Positions 15,491-20,797 of a stretch of 20,797 bases of DNA are shown in pieces (position 1 is the stretch's first letter; every line of letters starts with the position of its first letter). The notes under the pieces are model-generated. The model did no database searches. It was not told where the DNA came from and was given only the letters and a program-made list of their open reading frames with translations. This stretch comes from a virus. The translations under genes and the position numbers were made by a program. The DNA lies in IMG/VR virus record IMGVR_UViG_3300006921_000215, positions 1-20,797 of that record; one strand, 5' to 3'.

Positions 15491-16684
15491 TTAATTTTTC
15501 TTTTTAATTTTAAAGGATCTGTTTTTGATATCAGAAGAAGATTCACCTATAGCCCTAACTTTAATACCATCAACGTTTACTTCGCCGTGTGTTTTTCTAG
15601 GATCTAAGTTAATATTTTTATCTTTAGCAACTTGATTTTTTATCGCATCAGCTTTACCTTGCTCGTAAAAATGTTGAGCAATTTTATCAGCATTCATAGC
15701 TGTAAATAAAGATCTATGATACCCAGCGGCATCTTCCAAAGTCGATTTATCTTCACCAACAAACTTGTTGACAAGATTATTAATATCACTTTGAGTTGTC
15801 TTTACTTTATCAGCATCTTTTACGTTAAACCTATACTTCTTGTCTCCAACATTATATTCAAAACCTTTGAAATCTTTATTGAATAGACTATTAGTTTTAT
15901 TTAAAAACGATCTTTTACTTGCTTCAGTTAATTTCTTCTGTTCTTCAGATTCTTGATTGTGTCTATTAAAGAAGTCAATAGCTTTCTGTTGTTCATCGGT
16001 CAACTTTGACCCAGCTTTGATTTCTTCATAGTACTTAGACTTTTGCCCGTCTAAAAAGGCTCTAGCCTCGGCAACTTGCTCTTTAAGGGCTATCTTTTTC
16101 ATTCGTGATGTCCTCTCATCGTCTACCTCTTCATTAATCCCAAAAGAATCTTCTAATAAATAAGATCTTTCTTCTGAAGTTAAATGAGATTTTGTTTCAC
16201 GATAGTATTCGTCTAATACATCAGAGTCGTCCATTTTTTCAACATCTCTGTTTAAATTGACATAGTCATTTATATCACCACCTGTTTCATCTATAAAATT
16301 TACAAGTTTCTGTATATTCTCAGGAAGTGGTTCACCAGTTTTTTCTGCCTCAGTTATAACTTCTTCAACAACTTCTTGAACCTGCCCTGTGACTTCTTCT
16401 GTAATTTCTTCCATTACTGGAGTTTCTTCAGAAGTAATCTTTGCGGGTTCTTCAACCCTTGACTCTTCAACTATATTTACTTTTGTTATATCTTCCTCTT
16501 TATTTTGCTTAAGAGGTTTGTCTAAATCTACTTTTATAACGCTATCATCTCCAGCGCTTTCAAATTTAGACTCGTCTATTGTTTCTTCGACAACCTCTTC
16601 TACAGGTTGTTCTATATTATCCTCTGTTGTTTGTTCTACAGAGTCAGTTGTTTCTTCAACAACTTCTTCATTTTGTTCTATCAT
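15491..16684 (-). CDS. Scaffold-like prohead assembly protein
   Basis: The 397-residue product lies between portal and capsid genes, the usual scaffold position. Residues 1-125 are extremely acidic low-complexity sequence (repeated VEE/EETT-type runs). A helical, charged central region follows, with coiled-coil potential at about 195-265. Next is a small conserved-looking domain (AAGYHRSLFTAMNADKIAQH, then FYEQGKADAI), and the C-terminus ends in the basic tail SFKIKKKN. An elongated helical protein with a basic end that could bind the coat matches what is known of P22-type scaffolds. The assignment rests on position, composition and architecture, not on a recognised scaffold motif. No protease motif was seen. 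It starts 19 bases after the portal gene and ends 18 bases before the capsid gene. Confidence 0.75.
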   Translation of the reverse strand: MIEQNEEVVEETTDSVEQTTEDNIEQPVEEVVEETIDESKFESAGDDSVIKVDLDKPLKQNKEEDITKVNIVEESRVEEPAKITSEETPVMEEITEEVTGQVQEVVEEVITEAEKTGEPLPENIQKLVNFIDETGGDINDYVNLNRDVEKMDDSDVLDEYYRETKSHLTSEERSYLLEDSFGINEEVDDERTSRMKKIALKEQVAEARAFLDGQKSKYYEEIKAGSKLTDEQQKAIDFFNRHNQESEEQKKLTEASKRSFLNKTNSLFNKDFKGFEYNVGDKKYRFNVKDADKVKTTQSDINNLVNKFVGEDKSTLEDAAGYHRSLFTAMNADKIAQHFYEQGKADAIKNQVAKDKNINLDPRKTHGEVNVDGIKVRAIGESSSDIKNRSFKIKKKN

Positions 16685-16703
16685 AATAAAATTTTATAAA
16701 ATA

Positions 16704-19094
16704 TTAAACTTGGAATCTTTCCATATTGGCTCCCCCTGTAAGTATATCATTACCTGAGGATTCGAAATTATTAAGTGAATCACCCTCTTTTCTTCTATCT
16801 ATCATATCTTTTTGATGTTCAGCTTGTCTTTCAATTCTTTGATCTTTTCTATTTTCCCTACCACTCTCTACTTGACTGTTGCTAAATTGCTTCATTTGTT
16901 CTAACTTTGAATTTAATTCAAACTCAAACTGCATAAGTTCTTTTTTAGAAGCAACTTCTTGTTGTAAGTATTGTATTTTCATTTCGTTTCTAGCTTGCTC
17001 CATTTGAGCATCCATTTGCATTTTTTGTTGGTTCTTTTGCATTTCAGCTTGAGCGGCTGCTTGTTGGGCTTGTTGATTTGCTTGAGATTGAGCTTGTATA
17101 TTTTGTTGTTGCATCTGTTGATCTCTCTCTTGCTTCTTTTTTCTTTTAACTTTAAGAAGCTGATTAGCTAATTTTAAATTTCTAACATTACGCAAATCAA
17201 TAGCATCATCTAAATCTATTGATTGCTGCTGTAAGGCAGCTTGTATATTATTTTCTAATATAGCTTTCTCTTCTTCATCTGGTAATAATTCTATAAATAT
17301 ACCAAAGTCATAAAGATGTAAATTTTTCATTTCATGCAGCGTAGCAACGTTGTGAGCACCTAGTGCTCTTACAAAAGCATCTTTCGTAGGAGAGTATTCT
17401 ATAATATCGGATATTCTAAGAGATAAACACTCGGCTAATTCAGCCGTTATATACAACATAGATTGTAATATATGTCTTGTTGCTGTATTAGAATTAGCAG
17501 CTGCTATTTTTTGAACACCAACTAAAGCGTTTCTATCTGGAGTACTAGCGTCTCTAGCTTCATTAAGCCCTGTAGTATCTCTTATCATCTGTAAATAATA
17601 ATTATAAGTAGTTATTAAACTTTGTAACTTACCGCTATTTACCCCATTACTTATTTGTTGTATTGGTACTTTACCTGGGTTCATGTCACCCTCAGATGTA
17701 AAACTTCTACCAACTATACTACCTGTTTGGAAAAACATGTTTAAAGCTTCTTGTGGATTGTAATTTGTACCATTACCTAAATCAACTTCAGCTAAACCAT
17801 CCACATCAAGGTAAACACCATCGGGTACCATTCTTGCCATAACTTGTTGTAGCTTTAAATGAGTAAGTTGAATCATATCAGCAAAACTAGTTATTCTACC
17901 AACTAAAGATTCTATTCTACCTTCGTACATTCTAGGTGCCACAACTTGGTAGTTCATTTTTACTTTATTAAAATCGGAATCTGATCGCATCATATTAGGG
18001 CACATTCTCCATCTTAGCATCTTGTCTGCTCCAATTACATAAACACCTTCATATAAAGCTTCAACAACTCTTTCTAATTTTTGAAATTTACCATCTTTAT
18101 CTTTTGGTGGATTAAATGTATCATCTTTTTTTATAATTTTATCACCGCCAGATCCAGTAGTCTTTAGTTTATACACATTATTCATGTGCGTTTTATAATT
18201 AAAATATATTACTTGTACTTTGTTTTTATCATCATTACGATTATAACTATAAGGATAGTATCTTTTGTCAATTAAATCTTTTATATCTCCTTCCGTTAAC
18301 TCAGGAAATTCTTTTACTAATTCATTTATTGGTAATTCTTTCACCTCACCAATATAATATATATCTTCAAAGTACGGAGATTCAGTGTATGAGTATATTA
18401 AACTCGCTGGATCTACGTATTTAGCCTCAGCACCACTACTAAAATCAAAAGTAGTTTTTGTTGCCGCAACACCTAATACGGTTAAGTCATATAAACATCT
18501 TCTTCGTATTAAGTCATAATCGCTGTTTTCCATTAAAGTATTAATAGCTTGCTCTTCTGCTAGTTCAACAGCTTGTTTATAATTAAGTTGCATGTGAAGT
18601 GCTAATTCTTCTTCAGTATCTGGTAATGTTTCTGGATCATTTTCTGTTAATTCTACTTCAAATTGTTCTCTAGCTATTTTATCAAATTCTTTAGCCCGCA
18701 TGTCGCGTAACATGGATTCCATGTACTCAGTTCTTTTACTAACACCAAATTGATCTTGAGAAAAACAATTTATTTCATACGATCTTTGTGCCATACCGTT
18801 TACCACAATATCGACAAACTTAGGAATAATTGGAACAGGTTTCCAGTCTAAGTTAAGATATGATAAATCACCGTTTATAGATAATTCATTTTTATATTTT
18901 TGTACAGATTGTTCACCTCTAGCATATAAACGCAGTGTATGGAAATTATTTTTATGACTATTATATTTAGACGTCGTGCCTGAAAACCATTCGTGTCTTA
19001 TTGCCTTTGCTACTTTTAAACCGTATTCCTCACTTAGTTTCTCTAAATCGCTAACTGCCTGTGATGGAAAATGCATGGAGTGTTCTAATCTCAT
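16704..19094 (-). CDS. Portal protein, crAss-like family
   Basis: The 796-residue product follows the terminase with an ATGA overlap of 4 bases, typical for a terminase-portal pair. The N-terminus has KAIRHEWFSG. NLDWKPVPIIPKFVDIVVNG (about residues 80-99) is a segment I strongly associate with crAss-like portals. Further on are VDPASLIYSYTESPYFEDIY, NPGKVPIQQISNGVNSGKLQ and MIRDTTGLNEARDASTPDRN, the last typical of portal clip and stem regions. Residues about 650-770 form a Gln/Lys/Glu-rich coiled coil, which may build a barrel inside the capsid as in P22. The portal is the dodecameric DNA gate and the docking point for the terminase and the connector ring. Length is close to that of other crAss-like portals. 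Confidence 0.92.
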   Translation of the reverse strand: MRLEHSMHFPSQAVSDLEKLSEEYGLKVAKAIRHEWFSGTTSKYNSHKNNFHTLRLYARGEQSVQKYKNELSINGDLSYLNLDWKPVPIIPKFVDIVVNGMAQRSYEINCFSQDQFGVSKRTEYMESMLRDMRAKEFDKIAREQFEVELTENDPETLPDTEEELALHMQLNYKQAVELAEEQAINTLMENSDYDLIRRRCLYDLTVLGVAATKTTFDFSSGAEAKYVDPASLIYSYTESPYFEDIYYIGEVKELPINELVKEFPELTEGDIKDLIDKRYYPYSYNRNDDKNKVQVIYFNYKTHMNNVYKLKTTGSGGDKIIKKDDTFNPPKDKDGKFQKLERVVEALYEGVYVIGADKMLRWRMCPNMMRSDSDFNKVKMNYQVVAPRMYEGRIESLVGRITSFADMIQLTHLKLQQVMARMVPDGVYLDVDGLAEVDLGNGTNYNPQEALNMFFQTGSIVGRSFTSEGDMNPGKVPIQQISNGVNSGKLQSLITTYNYYLQMIRDTTGLNEARDASTPDRNALVGVQKIAAANSNTATRHILQSMLYITAELAECLSLRISDIIEYSPTKDAFVRALGAHNVATLHEMKNLHLYDFGIFIELLPDEEEKAILENNIQAALQQQSIDLDDAIDLRNVRNLKLANQLLKVKRKKKQERDQQMQQQNIQAQSQANQQAQQAAAQAEMQKNQQKMQMDAQMEQARNEMKIQYLQQEVASKKELMQFEFELNSKLEQMKQFSNSQVESGRENRKDQRIERQAEHQKDMIDRRKEGDSLNNFESSGNDILTGGANMERFQV

Positions 19095-20797
19095 ATTTTA
19101 CTTTTAATTATCTGTGATGAAAATCCTTTGTTATTATATTTTGCTATATTTAAGTTTAATGATCTTTTTTCTCTTTTTGGATTTGGTCTATATAAATGTC
19201 TATTGCAAGCCATTATTGCCAAACCAGAACTAATAGAAGCGTCATGTTTTGTTCTTTTATTTATATCAAACTTAGACCAATCGTTTAGTGTTTCGTTAAA
19301 ATACACAGCGCCATAAGTGCCATCTTCTAGTAAACCAACGTGATCATTAATATACATTTCTATAGCGGCAGCATGAGCCTGTTTTATATCTTCACTAGAG
19401 TTTGGTATTCCACCAACTTCCTTTTCTGCTACGGATAGTTTGTTCCAAATCTTATCTGGTCTATTCATGCTAAACCCTCTATAACCTCTTCTTCGTAAAT
19501 AGTACAATAATCTTGGTTTATTATTTTCCGCAAGTATCGGCATACCATAAAATACTAATGCCATTAAAACATCTTCAAAAAATATTTCAGCTGTTTGTGG
19601 TCTTGCTATGTATTCTAAAAAAAAAGTATTAGCCGGAGAATCTTCCATTGAGTATTTCGTTAACCCATGTAAAGCTCCTTTAGATCCTTTACTATCTACT
19701 GTTCCAGATATATCATATGAGTCACAACCAAACGCCCCCATGTGCTCATTACCCGGATATTTTACGCCATGTTTTAATATAACGTTATTTTGTAATCTTT
19801 TATTTGGTACCCAACTTACTTTAAATCTTCCTTTTGGGTCTGGATTAAAAGTTACTTGAGTATCTTTAACACCGTTTTGCCATTGAAAATTACCAGTTGT
19901 TAATACAGACGAATTTCTATTTCCTTCGTTATAATCTATTTGCTCATATATTTTGACCAAGTTAAATAAGCTATTACCAGTCTCATCTCTAAATGCGTGC
20001 TCTTCTGTTCTTGGAAATTGGCGATAAAATTCATTCAAGGCATCTTGATCATCTTTCAAGCCTTCAGCTTCATTTTCCCAGTGGTCTATAACGCCATAAT
20101 CTATCTCTAATCCTTGTGGATCAAATGCGGACTCTCTAGGAGTGCTGAATACAGGTTGTCCGTATTCATCAATGAAGCCTTCGTAATTCCATTCCATAGG
20201 AATAAACAAAGAATATAATCCTGACTTAGTCTGTCCATTTCTGTTTCGTTTTGTAACATCTGAATTATTATATAAGTTTTTAAAATTATCTCCCCCTTTA
20301 TCTAAAGCGTTACTAGTACTACCCATCATACACTTACCAACTACCCTACTACCTAGTCTTAAACAAGTCTTTGTAACTCTCCAGTTATTTTTTATATTAT
20401 CAGGTCTCTCCCATTTACCACTCTCATCATGTACTAATAAAGAAAGTTTCTCACCATCATAACTATTATCACCTGTATTTTTCCAGTCAATAGTTGTATC
20501 AAGTCCTTCCATATCATCTTGCTCCTCTCGTTCCCTCATTTTTTTACGAGTAAACTTCTTTGCAGGGACTCTATAAGCGAGTTCGGACTTTGGCCGGTCC
20601 ATACCGTCCTGTATTGGTTTGAAGAAGAATGGGTAATTTAAACTAATTGGTACTACCTTATCAGTAAACATTTTCTTTGCATCGGCACCAGTTTTAGAAA
20701 GTATCCCAAATCTACTATCACTAGCTAATGTAGCTAAATTAACAGTTTCAGCTGAACTCATAAATGAAAAACCAGAACGTCTATTTTTTAAGTAGCA
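19091..20797 (-). CDS. terL: Terminase large subunit, 5' end cut by the right edge
   Basis: The protein packages DNA into proheads by ATP hydrolysis and cuts it with an RNase H-like nuclease. The frame is open to the edge. Upstream of the internal ATG at 20761 it reads CYLKNRRSGFSF, an atypical Walker A region, so that ATG is not the real start. Numbering from it, Walker B is LLVHDE (108-113), the coupling motif is MGSTS (146-150), and RNRNGQTKSGLYSLFIP (172-188) is typical of crAss-like terminases. Likely nuclease acids are D347 (FGCDSYD), E412 (LAENN) and D507 (KHDASISSGLA). The TGA stop overlaps the portal start. It is the only gene here not ending in TAA. No small-subunit gene is visible; it may lie outside the window. 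Confidence 0.93.
   Translation of the reverse strand, partial: CYLKNRRSGFSFMSSAETVNLATLASDSRFGILSKTGADAKKMFTDKVVPISLNYPFFFKPIQDGMDRPKSELAYRVPAKKFTRKKMREREEQDDMEGLDTTIDWKNTGDNSYDGEKLSLLVHDESGKWERPDNIKNNWRVTKTCLRLGSRVVGKCMMGSTSNALDKGGDNFKNLYNNSDVTKRNRNGQTKSGLYSLFIPMEWNYEGFIDEYGQPVFSTPRESAFDPQGLEIDYGVIDHWENEAEGLKDDQDALNEFYRQFPRTEEHAFRDETGNSLFNLVKIYEQIDYNEGNRNSSVLTTGNFQWQNGVKDTQVTFNPDPKGRFKVSWVPNKRLQNNVILKHGVKYPGNEHMGAFGCDSYDISGTVDSKGSKGALHGLTKYSMEDSPANTFFLEYIARPQTAEIFFEDVLMALVFYGMPILAENNKPRLLYYLRRRGYRGFSMNRPDKIWNKLSVAEKEVGGIPNSSEDIKQAHAAAIEMYINDHVGLLEDGTYGAVYFNETLNDWSKFDINKRTKHDASISSGLAIMACNRHLYRPNPKREKRSLNLNIAKYNNKGFSSQIIKSKI

Noticed and set aside
16686-16697. 12-bp palindrome ATAAAATTTTAT before the scaffold-like gene
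   Set aside because: It is made only of A and T in an A/T leader, so it is expected by chance and has no GC stem.
16389-16757. 122-codon plus-strand open frame
   Set aside because: It is the antisense image of the acidic low-complexity start of the scaffold-like gene; its Ser/Thr-rich content reflects reversed Glu and Val codons.
16971-17171. 66-codon plus-strand frame that looks like a Leu-rich membrane protein
   Set aside because: It lies antisense to the Gln-rich coiled coil of the portal; reversed Gln codons read as Leu in this frame, so the hydrophobicity is an artefact.
1-20797. Stop-codon recoding, as known in some crAss-like phages
   Set aside because: All large structural frames run uninterrupted under the standard code, and no frame needs TAG or TGA read as an amino acid. 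The one TGA stop overlaps the portal start in a normal ATGA junction. Genes outside the window could still differ.
1-20797. tRNA genes, CRISPR arrays, integrase or attachment sites
   Set aside because: The gaps between genes are too short for most of these, and no cloverleaf, spaced repeat or recombinase motif was seen on either strand.

Overview
The window is a densely packed stretch of a double-stranded DNA tailed-phage genome. Every supported gene lies on the minus strand. Read right to left, the order is large terminase (cut by the right edge), portal, an acidic scaffold-like protein, major capsid protein, an unplaced virion protein, two connector or tail-tube proteins, a giant 2614-residue tail hub, a 595-residue beta-rich structural protein, a 154-residue protein, a Gln-rich internal or ejection-type protein, and the first 54 residues of another gene cut by the left edge. 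This is a morphogenesis module with the same logic as P22-like and crAss-like podoviruses.

Host and habitat are inferred. The DNA is AT-rich, and start codons are preceded by A/T-only leaders rather than Shine-Dalgarno sequences, as in Bacteroidota and their phages. The terminase, portal, capsid and 300-residue tubular protein resemble crAss-like phages (Crassvirales, which include the marine Cellulophaga phage phi14:2). The hub core, the 281-residue protein, the 154-residue protein and the Gln-rich protein resemble families I associate with uncultured marine phages, pelagiphages and cyanophages. A marine or aquatic Bacteroidota phage is the best guess. These family calls rest on remembered motif patterns, not on a database search.

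Region 13.9-20.8 kb builds the head: terminase packages DNA through the portal, the scaffold-like protein shapes the procapsid, and the HK97-fold capsid protein forms the shell. Region 11.2-13.9 kb holds the 281-residue protein and the connector/tube proteins. Region 1.1-11.2 kb holds the hub and tail-decoration proteins. Region 1-1.05 kb probably encodes internal or ejection proteins.

The longest gaps between genes are 126 bp (12900-13025) and 68 bp (13872-13939). Each holds a strong minus-strand hairpin followed by a T-run, so the 281-residue gene is bracketed by two terminators. No tRNA, rRNA, CRISPR array, insertion sequence, integrase or attachment site was seen. All complete reading frames are open under the standard genetic code; TAA ends every one except the terminase, which ends in TGA.
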